Origin: Candidatus Avirikenella pullistercoris
Lineage (GTDB): Bacteria > Bacteroidota > Bacteroidia > Bacteroidales > Rikenellaceae
NCBI GenBank assembly: GCA_018710935.1
Contig: DVIX01000010.1
Location: 55,896-119,895 of the forward strand
Direction: 5' to 3'
DNA length: 64,000 bases
A program made the position numbers and the translations under genes. Positions 55,418-64,000 of this stretch are shown in pieces. How positions within the stretch are numbered: position 1 is the stretch's first letter; the number at the start of each line of letters is the position of its first letter. The notes under the pieces are model-generated. The model was given only the letters and a program-made list of their open reading frames with translations. It was not told the DNA's origin and ran no database searches.

Positions 55418-56128
55418 TTATTCTTTTACGATGGTTCCAATGTGTTCTCCGTTGATTACTTTCATGAGATTACCGGGCGTGTCCATATCGAATACGATGA
55501 TAGGGAGATGGTTTTCTTTGCAGAGCGTGAATGCAGTCATATCCATTACCTTCAGGTTCCGGTTATATACTTCGTCGAATGTCAGTTCCGGCAGTTTTAC
55601 TGCGGAAGGGTCTTTTTCGGGGTCTGCGGTGTATATACCGTCGACACGTGTTCCTTTGAACAGAACGTCCGCTTCTGTTTCCACTCCTCTCAGAGCCGAG
55701 GCCGTATCGGTCGTGAAAAAAGGGTTTCCCGTTCCGCCGGCAATGATGACGACATACCCTTCTTTCATCGCTTCTACAGCTTTGTCTTTAGAATATATCT
55801 CTCCGACCGGAGCCATGTCGATACTGGTCATTACTTTGGCTTTAACCCCGTGGTTTTGTAATGCCGATTGAAGGGCTAGCGAGTTAATGACGGTTGCCAG
55901 CATACCCATCTGGTCGCCTTTTACCCGGTCGAAACCTTTGCCGGCGCCTGTGAGCCCGCGGAAAATATTTCCCCCTCCTATAACGATTCCTATCTGTACT
56001 TTTTGCGAAACGGCTTCTTTAATTTGCGAAGCATAGCTTTCCAATACCCTGGTGTTAATGCCGTATTTGTCGTTTCCCATAAGGGATTCTCCGCTTAATT
56101 TCAGAAGAATACGTTTATAAACACTCAT
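55418..56128 (-). CDS. pyrH: UMP kinase
   Basis: A 236-residue bacterial UMP kinase of the amino-acid-kinase fold, making UDP for nucleic acids and cell-wall sugars. RILLKLSGESLMG at the N terminus, GIVIGGGNIFRG, ADQMGM-like GDQMGMLATVINSLAL, VVIIAGGTGNPFFTTDTAS and TRVDGIYTADPEKDP are all present. It is first in the pyrH-frr unit. Confidence 0.98.
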   Translation of the reverse strand: MSVYKRILLKLSGESLMGNDKYGINTRVLESYASQIKEAVSQKVQIGIVIGGGNIFRGLTGAGKGFDRVKGDQMGMLATVINSLALQSALQNHGVKAKVMTSIDMAPVGEIYSKDKAVEAMKEGYVVIIAGGTGNPFFTTDTASALRGVETEADVLFKGTRVDGIYTADPEKDPSAVKLPELTFDEVYNRNLKVMDMTAFTLCKENHLPIIVFDMDTPGNLMKVINGEHIGTIVKE

Positions 56129-56221
56129 AATGTTTATTCTGTTTAGTAAATTTACGTAATTCAGGCAAGAAATTTGTGTTTTGAATTACGTCTATTCCTT
56201 GTTTGAAAAAAGATTCTGATT

Positions 56222-56253
56222 CAAAAGTATATTATTTTCAACGAAAGTACAAA
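56222..56253 (-). promoter_or_regulatory. Promoter of pyrH-frr
   Basis: On the minus strand TTTG at 56250-56253, 20 bases, then TACTTTTG at 56222-56229. Both boxes match the Bacteroidetes pattern. Confidence 0.7.
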
Positions 56254-56341
56254 AAAAACTTTTTTTCATTCGGGGTAAACAGGTTTTATTTAAAATTTTA
56301 CTAAATACGGAGTTAAAAGTTTTAGGTTAATAAAAAATGAT

Positions 56342-56349
56342 TATATTTG
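56342..56349 (+). promoter_or_regulatory. -7 box for the coiled-coil protein gene
   Basis: TATATTTG matches TAnnTTTG, with a leader of about 60 bases. The -33 region is not clear. Confidence 0.5.
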
Positions 56350-56415
56350 CTGTATTGACAAATTGTATAGTTGATATATGTCCTTGTATTATAGCAATAA
56401 TTAAATACTACTGTT

Positions 56416-57324
56416 ATGAGTGATGAAATGATGAACCAATATGATGATAGCGGTAGCGGGAATTCGTTAAAAGGCTATAAAATCGTTGTAATAATATTGA
56501 CAGTTATAATTGCTGCGCTTTCTTTTCAATATTACAGGCAGGTAAATAAATTGAGAGGGAGCGAAGCCGATCTTATGGTTGAGCGGGATACTCTCCAGAA
56601 TCGTTTGAGTGCGATTGCATTCGATTTGTCCAACCTTAAAACAGAGAACGATACGATTAATCAGAACTTGATTATTGAAAGGCATAAAGCGGATTCTTTG
56701 TTGAATAAATTGAAACAGGAACGTTCTTGGAGTTATGCTAAGATCAAACAATATGAACGAGAGTTGGGTACTATGCGTACGGTTATGCAGGGATATATCC
56801 ATCAGATCGATTCCTTGAATCAGTTGAATATCGCATTATCGAATGAGAATATACAGGTAAAGAAAGAGTTGGCTTCTACCCGGTTGAGAGCGGAGACGGC
56901 GGAGGAAGGGCGTCAGGAGTTGCAGGCTTTGGTGCGTAAAGGTGCTGTCGTTACAGCGCGGGATATAGATTTGAAAGCCTTGAATGCCAGGGATCAACAG
57001 GTTCAACGTGCAAGGCGTGCTACCCGGTTGAGAGTCGATTTGATATTGAATGCCAATCCTATGGCTTCAGTGGGAGAGAGAAGTATTTATGTGCGGATTA
57101 TAGGTCCGGGCGGAATGGTATTGGCAAGTTCTTCGAATGCTTTGTTTGAATTTGAAGGAGAAAAGATAACTTACAGTGCGATGCGTAGCGATGTGGATTA
57201 CCAAGGTGAAGCACTTCCGGTCAGCCTTTATTATTCCGGCGATGCTATTACGGAAGGGAAATATAATGTAGAGATATATATGGACGGTTACCGTATCGGT
57301 ACGAATGAAATTATTTTGAAATAA
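56416..57324 (+). CDS. Membrane-anchored coiled-coil protein
   Basis: A 302-residue protein conserved in Bacteroidetes as far as I can tell, function unknown. One membrane span lies at about 22-40. A long coiled coil (about 45-170) follows, with heptad-like Leu and many Glu, Asn and Lys residues. A beta-rich C-terminal domain (about 205-302) contains RVDLILNANPMASVGERSIYVRI and GKYNVEIYMDGYRIG. It could span the periplasm and bind a partner; that is inference. Confidence 0.72.
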   Translation: MSDEMMNQYDDSGSGNSLKGYKIVVIILTVIIAALSFQYYRQVNKLRGSEADLMVERDTLQNRLSAIAFDLSNLKTENDTINQNLIIERHKADSLLNKLKQERSWSYAKIKQYERELGTMRTVMQGYIHQIDSLNQLNIALSNENIQVKKELASTRLRAETAEEGRQELQALVRKGAVVTARDIDLKALNARDQQVQRARRATRLRVDLILNANPMASVGERSIYVRIIGPGGMVLASSSNALFEFEGEKITYSAMRSDVDYQGEALPVSLYYSGDAITEGKYNVEIYMDGYRIGTNEIILK

Positions 57325-57345
57325 AATCTGCTTTTAATTGGAATA

Positions 57346-57388
57346 AAAACTCTGCCTGAGAGGTGAAATCGGGCAGGGTTTTATTTTT
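57346..57388 (+). terminator. Terminator after the coiled-coil gene
   Basis: AACTCTGCCTGA pairs with TCGGGCAGGGTT with two imperfect positions and runs into a T-rich tail. It separates this gene from nhaD. Confidence 0.8.
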
Positions 57389-57446
57389 CGTTTGAAATGG
57401 AGGCCTTGCCTGAATTTTTTGAAAATTTATCAATAGTCTGGAGAAT

Positions 57447-58856
57447 ATGATTTATTTTTTAATGCCTGTCGTCTTTGTTATTGCGATTATTTGTGTGGCG
57501 ATGGAAGATAAAATAAAAGTGAATAAAGCTGCAACGGCTATTTTATCTGCGATTCTTTTATGGGCGATGCTGTTAATGGGAGCCGATTCGGTTCTGGGAG
57601 AGGGGTTGAGCCCTGCTTTTAATGATTTTGTGAATAATATTCCGGGATTCGCAGCGCTTCCTGAAACGGAACAATATGTCCGGTTTTTAACGGATTTTGC
57701 GTTGATAGACCATTTGGGGGATGTGGCGACGACACTTTTTTTCGTGATGGGATCGATGGTTATCGTAGAGTTGGTCGATTCTCACGGAGGTTTTCGGATT
57801 ATTACGAATCATATACATACCCATAATAAAAGAAGATTGTTGTGGATTGTATGCCTTTTGACATTCTTTCTCTCTTCTTTGTTGGATAACTTGGCCACGG
57901 CCATTGTTATGATTGCCATCCTGAGAAAATTCATTCCTCATATAACTGAGAGGTGGATATTCGCTTCGATGATTGTAATATCTGCCAATGCCGGAGGTTC
58001 TTGGTCGCCTATCGGAGATGTGACGACTATTTTGCTTTGGACGAAAGGGAATCTTACTCCGTTACATCAAATAACATCTTTGTTCGTTCCTGCATTTGTG
58101 TGTATGCTGGTGCCGTTATTGGTAGCGAGCCGTTTTTTCAAAAAAGGAGAAAGTTGGAATGAAAAAATGATTATTCATACGGAAAATAGTACGATACCGC
58201 AAATCGAGGACCGTTCCCGTTATGTAATATTGGCTATAGGAGTGCTTTCGCTGGCGATGGTTCCGGTTTTTAATGAACTGACGGGGCTTCCTCCTTTTAT
58301 GGGAGTATTGTGCGGCCTCGCTATATTGTGGGTTTATACCGATTTGATGTATTCTCGCATCGATACGATCGGTGAACGGGAGCGAATGTCTATATCCCAT
58401 TCTTTTTCCAAAATAGATATGACGACTATTATGTTCTTTTTCGGAATATTGATGTCGGTAGCGGCTCTTGATACGGCCGGGCAATTGCAGTCTGCTTCTA
58501 CTTTTTTAGACGATCATATTCATCAGCCGGCTATTATTGCTTTTATATTGGGGTTGACCTCTTCTTTCCTCGATAATGTCGCTTTGGTTGCCGGGGCGAT
58601 AGGAATGTATCCGTTAACCGATCTGGCGGGAGCCGATGTTTATGGGCTTAATTTCGTAGTGAACGGAGGGTTTTGGACTTTTCTTGCTTACTGTTGTGTT
58701 ACGGGAGGGAGTATTTTGATTATCGGTTCAGCGACCGGTGTTGCGGTTATGGGGCTTGAGAAGATAAAGTTTATGTATTACCTTAAGAATTTCACGTTGT
58801 TGGCTCTGTCCGGTTACGTAGCGGGAGCATTGACCTATATTTTTATTTTTTCCTGA
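57447..58856 (+). CDS. nhaD: Sodium:proton antiporter NhaD
   Basis: A 469-residue antiporter of the NhaD/ion-transporter superfamily with about 11-12 hydrophobic spans. Conserved features include LDNLATAIVMIAI, SANAGGSWSPIGDVTTILLW and the paired SSFLDNVALVAGAIGMYP and GGSILIIGSATGVAVMG in the second half. It exports sodium and takes up protons. It is a single gene. No regulator is adjacent in the same orientation except the Lrp gene 261 bases downstream. Confidence 0.95.
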   Translation: MIYFLMPVVFVIAIICVAMEDKIKVNKAATAILSAILLWAMLLMGADSVLGEGLSPAFNDFVNNIPGFAALPETEQYVRFLTDFALIDHLGDVATTLFFVMGSMVIVELVDSHGGFRIITNHIHTHNKRRLLWIVCLLTFFLSSLLDNLATAIVMIAILRKFIPHITERWIFASMIVISANAGGSWSPIGDVTTILLWTKGNLTPLHQITSLFVPAFVCMLVPLLVASRFFKKGESWNEKMIIHTENSTIPQIEDRSRYVILAIGVLSLAMVPVFNELTGLPPFMGVLCGLAILWVYTDLMYSRIDTIGERERMSISHSFSKIDMTTIMFFFGILMSVAALDTAGQLQSASTFLDDHIHQPAIIAFILGLTSSFLDNVALVAGAIGMYPLTDLAGADVYGLNFVVNGGFWTFLAYCCVTGGSILIIGSATGVAVMGLEKIKFMYYLKNFTLLALSGYVAGALTYIFIFS

Positions 58857-59046
58857 AAAAGGGGGGCTTGTCTGGTTTCAGCCGTTTTATCTTGTTGTGC
58901 TGCGACGGAAAGTATTTGATAAAAGTTTCTGTTTGGTAATGAAATATGAGTTGAGGGGGTAAAGTTCTGGAGGAGATAACATTTTGGGCTTTTCGTATGA
59001 TGTAAGCTATCATATTGTTAGTGAAATTAAAAAAAGCTATATTAGA

Positions 59047-59077
59047 TTGTTAGGTTGTTATTTTTTTTATATCTTTA
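59047..59077 (+). promoter_or_regulatory. Promoter of the lrp-like gene
   Basis: TTG at 59047-59049, 20 bases, then TATCTTTA at 59070-59077. One mismatch in the -7 box. The start at 59118 lies 41 bases downstream. Confidence 0.55.
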
Positions 59078-59117
59078 CACCGAATAATATAGAGAGGTAA
59101 CCTTTAGACTGAAAGCC

Positions 59118-59597
59118 ATGGCAAAGTATAATGTAGATGCGATAGACCAGAAGATTCTTATGCATCTTATTGAAAATGCCCGTATGCCTTTCCTTGAAAT
59201 AGCAAGGGAATGCGGTATATCGGGAGCTGCAATTCATCAGCGGGTAAAAAAATTGGAAGACGCAGGTATTATTACCGGGTCCCGTTTGGAAATTGACCCG
59301 AAAGCATTGGGAAATGATGTGCATGCTTTCGTGGGAATACAAATATCCCAGACTAATATTTATAAAGATGTTATTAATTCTTTGAAAAATATACCGGAAA
59401 TAGTCGAATGCCATTTTATTACAGGGAAATATTCTTTGTTTATAAAATTGTATTGTAGGGATAATCAGCATTTGATGCATGTGATTATTAATCTTATCCA
59501 GAAAATTCCGGGCATTACCCAAACAGAGACATTCCTTTCTTTGGAAGAGGTTTTTGAACGTCAGGTTAATGTGCTGGTCGATAAGGAAACGAAATAA
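59118..59597 (+). CDS. Lrp/AsnC family transcription regulator
   Basis: A 159-residue regulator with an N-terminal helix-turn-helix (about 8-58: DAIDQKILMHLIENARMPFLEIARECGISGAAIHQRVKKLEDAGIITG is split as ILMHLIENARMPF and CGISGAAIHQRV) and a C-terminal RAM domain that binds an amino acid and forms octamers. The DPKALGNDVHAFVGI piece links them. Target genes cannot be inferred; kbl, ilvE and the symporter in this window are natural amino-acid candidates. Confidence 0.93.
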   Translation: MAKYNVDAIDQKILMHLIENARMPFLEIARECGISGAAIHQRVKKLEDAGIITGSRLEIDPKALGNDVHAFVGIQISQTNIYKDVINSLKNIPEIVECHFITGKYSLFIKLYCRDNQHLMHVIINLIQKIPGITQTETFLSLEEVFERQVNVLVDKETK

Positions 59598-59608
59598 GCG
59601 TTCAGGCT

Positions 59609-60325
59609 ATGTCCTTGATTCTTTGTATTGAAACGGGAACAGATATTTGTTCGGTCGCTTTAGCGAAGAGAGGAAAGTTATTATCGTTGCGGGAGAGTGA
59701 GGAAGGAAAGAATCACGCTCAGAATTTAGCTGTCTTTATTTCTGAAATTTTTGAAGAGAATAACGTCTCTTCAGAGGAGTTATCTGCAGTGGCGGTAGGT
59801 ATGGGGCCCGGATCTTATACGGGGTTGCGTATCGGCGTTTCGCTTGCAAAAGGATTATGTTATGCCGATAATATTCCGTTGATAGGAATCGGTTCGTTGG
59901 AATCGTTGGCAATGGTCGCTTTAGAAGATTATCATGCAGGGTTGTTGGATATAACGGATATCGATACGGCAATGCTTTGCCCCATGATTGATGCGAGGCG
60001 GATGGAAGTTTATGCAGGGGTTTATAATAAGAAAATAGAACCGGTTTTCCCGGTCGGGGCATATATCATCGATGAAAATAGCTTTACGCAGTTGCCGGAT
60101 GAACATGAATTCGTAATATTCGGAAATGGGGCTGCAAAATGTGAAAAGGTGTTGAAACGGGAAAAGTTACTCTATTTTGATGTACAGCCTTCTGCTAGAG
60201 GAATGGTCGCTTTAGCCGCTAAAGCATTTGAGAATAAAAAATTTGAAGATTTGGCCTATTTTGAACCGCTTTATCTGAAAGATTTTGTTGCCGGAGTTTC
60301 TAAGAAAAACCTTTTGGCGAAGTAA
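59609..60325 (+). CDS. tsaB: tRNA threonylcarbamoyladenosine biosynthesis protein TsaB
   Basis: A 238-residue protein that supports TsaD in making the t6A37 modification of ANN-decoding tRNAs. It starts LILCIETGTDICSVAL, has the central GPGSYTGLRIGVSLAKGL (about 69-86) and PMIDARRMEVYAGVY. It lies 11 bases after the Lrp gene. A strong terminator follows. Confidence 0.94.
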   Translation: MSLILCIETGTDICSVALAKRGKLLSLRESEEGKNHAQNLAVFISEIFEENNVSSEELSAVAVGMGPGSYTGLRIGVSLAKGLCYADNIPLIGIGSLESLAMVALEDYHAGLLDITDIDTAMLCPMIDARRMEVYAGVYNKKIEPVFPVGAYIIDENSFTQLPDEHEFVIFGNGAAKCEKVLKREKLLYFDVQPSARGMVALAAKAFENKKFEDLAYFEPLYLKDFVAGVSKKNLLAK

Positions 60326-60354
60326 AAAAATTCGGTAAAAATTAAAAAATAAAA

Positions 60355-60385
60355 TAAAAAGCCCGGAAATTTCCGGGCTTTTTTG
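60355..60385. terminator. Bidirectional terminator between tsaB and kbl
   Basis: GCCCGGAAATTTCCGGGC is a perfect palindrome at 60361-60378 with A-rich and T-rich flanks. It suits the convergent genes tsaB and kbl. Confidence 0.92.
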
Positions 60386-60397
60386 TTTTTGAGTATT

Positions 60398-61588
60398 TTA
60401 TTTGAGAACTCCCAATTTCTTACCGACTTTGATGAATGCTTCGACACATTTGTCGAGATGTTCTGTTTCATGGCCTGCCGATACTTGAACGCGGATACGT
60501 GCCTGGTCTTTCGGAACGACAGGATAGTAGAATCCGGTTACGTAAATACCTTCTTTAAGAAGTTCGGCTGCAAAGTCTTGAGATAGTTTCGCATCGTATA
60601 ACATTACGGCGCAGATTGCGGATTGAGTCGGTTTGATATCGAATCCTGCGTCAATCATTTTAGTACGGAAATATTCTACGTTCTTAGCCAGTTTGTCATG
60701 CAATTCATTGGATTCTCCCAGCATTTTGAATACTTCCAGCGAAGCTCCTACTACTGCAGGCGGAATAGAGTTGGAGAAGAGATAAGGACGAGAACGTTGG
60801 CGCAGCATATCGATAATTTCTTTACGTCCGGTAGTGAAACCGCCTACGGCTCCGCCGAAAGCTTTACCTAATGTACCGGTAAGAATATCGACTTTTCCGC
60901 GCAGGTTGAATTGCTCCGTAACGCCGCGTCCGGTAGGGCCTACTACTCCGGCAGAGTGGCATTCGTCCACCATAACGAGAGCGTCGTATTTTTCTGCGAG
61001 TTCACATATTTTATCGACAGGGGCTACATTACCGTCCATGGAGAATACACCGTCCGTTACGATAATTCTGAAACGTTGAGCCTGAGCTAATTTCAAACAT
61101 TCTTCCAACTCGGCCATGTCGGCATTTGCATATCTGTACCGTTTTGCCTTGCATAGACGTACGCCATCGATAATGGAAGCGTGGTTTAAAGCATCGGAAA
61201 TAATTGCATCCTGTTCGCCGAAAATCGGTTCGAATACCCCTCCGTTTGCATCGAAGCAAGCGGCATAAAGAATGGTGTCTTCTGTTCCGAAATAATCGGA
61301 GATAGCATGTTCCAGTTCTTTGTGAATGTCCTGGGTTCCGCAGATGAAACGAACGGATGACATCCCGAAACCTCTTTGGTTCATCGTTACTTTTGCAGCT
61401 TTGATTACCCGTTGGTTATCGGACAAACCAAGATAGTTGTTTGCGCAGAAATTCAGTACCGAATCAGAATTTTTCACCGTGATCTCTGCCTTTTGCGGAG
61501 AGGTGATGATGCGTTCGGTTTTGTATAAACCTGCCTCTTTGATGGCTGCGAGTTCGTTAGCCAGATAAGTTTTAATTTCTCCGTACAT
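60398..61588 (-). CDS. kbl: Glycine C-acetyltransferase (2-amino-3-ketobutyrate CoA ligase)
   Basis: A 396-residue PLP enzyme of the alpha-oxoamine synthase family, which turns 2-amino-3-oxobutyrate and CoA into glycine and acetyl-CoA in threonine breakdown. The PLP Lys is in TGTLGKAFGG; other signature pieces are NNYLGLSDN, DEILSAGV-like DECHSAGVVG and HASIIDGVRL. The ATG at 61588 was chosen because it begins MYGEIKTYL, as in the family; a start 12 codons upstream gives a foreign stretch. No threonine dehydrogenase (tdh) is adjacent. A TATCTTTG box lies at 61699-61706 (minus). Confidence 0.93.
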   Translation of the reverse strand: MYGEIKTYLANELAAIKEAGLYKTERIITSPQKAEITVKNSDSVLNFCANNYLGLSDNQRVIKAAKVTMNQRGFGMSSVRFICGTQDIHKELEHAISDYFGTEDTILYAACFDANGGVFEPIFGEQDAIISDALNHASIIDGVRLCKAKRYRYANADMAELEECLKLAQAQRFRIIVTDGVFSMDGNVAPVDKICELAEKYDALVMVDECHSAGVVGPTGRGVTEQFNLRGKVDILTGTLGKAFGGAVGGFTTGRKEIIDMLRQRSRPYLFSNSIPPAVVGASLEVFKMLGESNELHDKLAKNVEYFRTKMIDAGFDIKPTQSAICAVMLYDAKLSQDFAAELLKEGIYVTGFYYPVVPKDQARIRVQVSAGHETEHLDKCVEAFIKVGKKLGVLK

Positions 61589-61698
61589 GATATAATATCT
61601 TTTAATGTTTATATTCAACAGCATTATCCGGATATGGATAGCGTTGGGTTATTTCAGTAAACGGGAATGAACCTGATTTCCATAACGGAAACCAAAGA

Positions 61699-61706
61699 CA
61701 AAGATA
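61699..61706 (-). promoter_or_regulatory. -7 box for kbl
   Basis: Minus-strand TATCTTTG, about 110 bases before the kbl start. No clear -33 box. Confidence 0.5.
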
Positions 61707-62167
61707 ACAAACTGTTTTCATTATTTGAATAAAAATTGAAATACTTTTAACTGCCGGTTAATAAAACGTTTTAGGAGTAGAAATAGGATGAAACCGGGTA
61801 ATTTTGTTTTTTTAATGGATTTCTAAAAAGTTTTTGAATAATAAATTTTATATTTGAAAATGTTGTAAAAAGAAGTAATAAATACTAAAAAAGAAAAAAC
61901 AGAGTTTATAATATGTATTTATTGCGGTAATAAATGTTATGATTTTTGAAAAAAGAGTGCTGAATATTCTTTTTTGGAGTCATATATAAATTATGGTTAG
62001 GTTTTTGTATTAGCTTATATAGAATTATTTGACACCTGATTATAAAAATTGATTGAGTCCGGTTAAAGTCCGGGTGTGTGGGAAAAATTATTGTCGAATC
62101 TGTATAATTTGCTGACAAGAAGGGAGTGTATTAGTACATGTCTCTGTTGTTTTAGAAGATAATCAAA
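61707..62167 (+). other. AT-rich gap between kbl and the TetR pair
   Basis: About 460 bases with no convincing gene. It is very AT-rich and has no clear TAnnTTTG box for the plus strand, so the TetR promoter is not located. A 70-residue minus-strand frame here looks random. Confidence 0.35.
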
Positions 62168-62854
62168 ATGGAAAAAGTTTTAAAAAGAAAGAAAACGGTT
62201 TCAGTAGTGAAAGAACCGGGAAGTTCTACCAGACAAGTCATATTGACCCGGGCGAATGAAATTATCAATGAAGTCGGGATGGTAGATTTCAGAATCGATG
62301 CTTTAGCTACTTCATTGGGGTTGAGCCCCGGGAATATTACTTACCATTTTCCTAAAAAAGAAGATATAGGGAATGCGATATGGGAACAGAGCAATAAAGA
62401 GATAATCGCTGCATTGGACCATTATATAACGCCTTTATTGGACATAAAACAGCTTTATCTTTTCTATAAGTTTTTGGTTTCTCATTTGTATAAATATAAA
62501 GGGGTAGTTTGTTATAAATTGGGAGATTTGGGATTGCTCCATAAAGGAAAAGAAGATTATGTCGGGTTGGCAGCTCTGGTAAAAGAGCATTTTTCTCATA
62601 AAATGGCTTTTCTTGCCAGTAACGGTTATCTGGTTCCGATAAAGGACAAAGGAATTATGAATCTGGTTTATGAAGCCCAGCTCGTTTGTTTGGGTTGGTG
62701 GAACAATCATGCGATTGCTACCGGTAAACCGGAAGAGGATATGAATGCAGTGGCTGATAAATATGCGCTGATTATTCTTTATCCGTTGACTCCATTCCTG
62801 ACGGAACAGGGAAAGAAACAGTATAACGGAATTTTATCGTTGATTCAGAAATAG
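62168..62854 (+). CDS. TetR-like transcription regulator, first of a tandem pair
   Basis: A 228-residue TetR-type regulator. The DNA-binding domain (about 20-70) contains ILTRANEIINEVGMVDFRI and DALATSLGLSPGNITYHFPKKEDI, the TetR helix-turn-helix. The rest is a helical ligand domain with two Trp near LGWWNNHA. It starts 6 bases before the next copy ends its own leader, and the next gene begins 7 bases after its stop, so they form an operon. No target or effector gene is obvious; the downstream branched-chain aminotransferase is a candidate only by position. Confidence 0.88.
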   Translation: MEKVLKRKKTVSVVKEPGSSTRQVILTRANEIINEVGMVDFRIDALATSLGLSPGNITYHFPKKEDIGNAIWEQSNKEIIAALDHYITPLLDIKQLYLFYKFLVSHLYKYKGVVCYKLGDLGLLHKGKEDYVGLAALVKEHFSHKMAFLASNGYLVPIKDKGIMNLVYEAQLVCLGWWNNHAIATGKPEEDMNAVADKYALIILYPLTPFLTEQGKKQYNGILSLIQK

Positions 62855-62860
62855 CATGTT

Positions 62861-63559
62861 ATGGTAAAGAATAGAAAAATAGAGCAGAAAGATAAGGCGC
62901 TTTCTACCAGAAGTTTGATTTTGGAAAAGTCGCTCGATATGATCAATAAGATTGGTGTCGTTGAATTCAGAATCGATAATTTGGCTTCCGACCTGGGGTT
63001 GAGTCCGGGCAATATTACTTATCACTTTTCCAGAAAAGAGGATATTTGTGTGATATTATGGAGCGATTTTATCCGGAAATTGAATGTTTATAATGCTACT
63101 TTTTCCAGTATGCTGGATGTAAAGCAGGCTTTTCTGATTATTCGTGCAATCAATAAGTTGATTTACGATTATCGGGGCGTGATTATGTTTCGGGGAGGCG
63201 ATCTAAGGGTAATTCATGAAGACGAGGATTCTGAAGGAGGTATCTCTTTTACGTTGCTGAGCCGGCAACTTTTTGAAAGGATCTTGCGGATTCTCCGCCG
63301 CAACGGCTATGCTGTTGAACTGACGGATGAGCTTTTAAAGAGTACATTGTTGAATGTAGAATCGATTTTGATGAGGTGGTGGATCAATAAGGCGGTGATT
63401 CTGGAAGATGCCGACAGTGCGGATACGGACATTGCCCGATTGATAAATCGAAATTCATTGTTGGTCCTGTTTGCGATGTATGCTGTTTTCACGGATAAAG
63501 GGATGCGTGAATTCAGGACGATTGCAGAAATTGTCAATAAAGGAGAGATGGAAGCGTAA
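62861..63559 (+). CDS. TetR-like transcription regulator, second of a tandem pair
   Basis: A 232-residue paralogue of the previous gene. The helix-turn-helix core LGLSPGNITYHF is identical in both, and the surrounding DNA-binding domain is similar, while the ligand domain differs (for example RWWINKAV against LGWWNNHA). It starts 7 bases after the first gene. The two may bind the same or overlapping operators or form mixed dimers, which is inference. A terminator follows at 63582-63624. Confidence 0.88.
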   Translation: MVKNRKIEQKDKALSTRSLILEKSLDMINKIGVVEFRIDNLASDLGLSPGNITYHFSRKEDICVILWSDFIRKLNVYNATFSSMLDVKQAFLIIRAINKLIYDYRGVIMFRGGDLRVIHEDEDSEGGISFTLLSRQLFERILRILRRNGYAVELTDELLKSTLLNVESILMRWWINKAVILEDADSADTDIARLINRNSLLVLFAMYAVFTDKGMREFRTIAEIVNKGEMEA

Positions 63560-63581
63560 AAGGATTTCCGGGTATATTGAT

Positions 63582-63624
63582 ATGGTTAGAGGCAGCCGAT
63601 TAAGGGCTGCCTCTAACCATTTTT
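63582..63624 (+). terminator. Terminator after the TetR pair
   Basis: A 16-pair perfect stem (63582-63597 with 63605-63620) with an eight-base A/G-rich loop and a T tail. Confidence 0.93.
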
Positions 63625-63696
63625 GTCGGAATTTTAAGTAAATATGAAAAAATAGGGGATAGTATGATTTTATGTGAATTTGTTAAATAATTTTTT

Positions 63697-63704
63697 TATC
63701 TTTG
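63697..63704 (+). promoter_or_regulatory. -7 box for the aminotransferase gene
   Basis: TATCTTTG fits TAnnTTTG with a leader of about 70 bases to the start at 63781. A TTTG at 63679-63682 is too near (14 bases) for a canonical -33. Confidence 0.55.
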
Positions 63705-63780
63705 TTAAACTTGTGTAAAACAGGTAGGTTTTAACGATAGTTATTTATTTTTAGAGTACTGTTTTATAAAAATTATAACA

Positions 63781-64000
63781 ATGGTTGATAACATTGAATG
63801 GAGCAATTTAGGATTTGCTTATATGAAAACGCCGTATAATATCCGTTGCAGATATATCGGCGGGAAATGGGGTGAATTGGAAATTCATTCGGAAGATACG
63901 ATTACAATGAATATAGGAGCGACATGCTTGCATTATGGGCAGGAGGCTTTCGAGGGGTTGAAGGCGTTTCGCTGTAAAGACGGAAAGGTACGTATTTTCA
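63781..64000 (+). CDS. ilvE: Branched-chain amino-acid aminotransferase, 5' part only
   Basis: The first 73 residues of a PLP fold-type IV aminotransferase; the gene runs past the end of the window. It begins MVDNIEWSNLGFAYMKTPYN and has the ATCLHYGQEAFEGLKAFR segment of the branched-chain enzyme family, which makes or breaks Leu, Ile and Val. The start is clear, with a TATCTTTG box about 70 bases upstream. Family identity is good, but the active-site Lys lies outside the window. Confidence 0.88.
   Translation, partial: MVDNIEWSNLGFAYMKTPYNIRCRYIGGKWGELEIHSEDTITMNIGATCLHYGQEAFEGLKAFRCKDGKVRIF

Noticed and set aside
61906..62118. 70-residue minus-strand frame between kbl and the TetR genes
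   Set aside because: It is AT-rich, has no family resemblance, no promoter and no neighbours in phase; it looks like chance.
1..64000. CRISPR array, insertion sequence, prophage or known anti-phage system
   Set aside because: I saw no regularly spaced repeats, no transposase gene and no phage structural or restriction genes; the recombinase at the left end fits a housekeeping Xer gene.

Overview
This window looks like a core-chromosome segment of a member of the order Bacteroidales. The evidence is the gene order xerC-like recombinase, hibernation factor, tRNAs, tuf, secE, nusG, rplKAJL, rpoBC; many upstream regions with the Bacteroidetes sigma promoter pattern (TTTG or TTG, about 19 bases, then TAnnTTTG); the general lack of Shine-Dalgarno sequences; and several families confined or nearly confined to Bacteroidetes (DUF3467, DUF4251, DUF4271, DUF4878, and the ExbB/ExbD operon with its small membrane protein). 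An aminofutalosine synthase (MqnE) suggests menaquinone is made by the futalosine route. That fits a Bacteroidales family other than Bacteroides itself, but I cannot name the genus.

Layout. 1-14223: end of a tyrosine recombinase gene, hibernation factor, then the tRNA-Thr/Tyr/Gly-tuf-tRNA-Trp-secE-nusG-rplKAJL-rpoBC transcription and translation superoperon, closed by a strong terminator. 14351-15357: efp and a DUF3467 gene on the minus strand. 16075-24424: an accessory block with an exported M81 (MlrC-like) metallopeptidase homologue, a lipoprotein clostripain-family protease, an exported DUF4251 protein, an exported GH2 glycosidase homologue that has lost its acid/base glutamate, and an AGCS amino-acid:cation symporter behind a cobalamin riboswitch. 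24425-30979: fhs, tRNA-Val, mltG, SRP RNA, a DUF389 membrane protein, rsmI and an acidic hypothetical protein.

31121-43877: a NYN nuclease-like/cold-shock fusion, thyA-folA, two tRNA-Gln genes, an orphan histidine kinase, DUF4271, hemD, rnpA, yidD, DUF4878, aspS, tadA, dprA, tatD and ansA. 44256-47978: an ExbB/ExbD energy-transduction operon and a TPR protein. 48270-51352: two small coupled membrane ORFs, rsmG, an ECF sigma factor and a family-2 glycosyltransferase. 51530-64000: mqnE, a PASTA protein, an RluD-type synthase, frr-pyrH, a coiled-coil protein, nhaD, an Lrp regulator, tsaB, kbl, two tandem TetR paralogues, and the start of a branched-chain aminotransferase gene.

Most of the window is ordinary housekeeping. 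The parts most worth a second look are the riboswitch/inverted-repeat leader of the symporter (about 23670-24243), the acid/base-less GH2 protein (19888-21912), the NYN-cold-shock fusion, the HemD with a histone-like tail, the missed 54-residue coupled gene at 48692-48856, and the tandem TetR pair. I found no CRISPR array, no insertion sequence, no prophage and no clear defence system.
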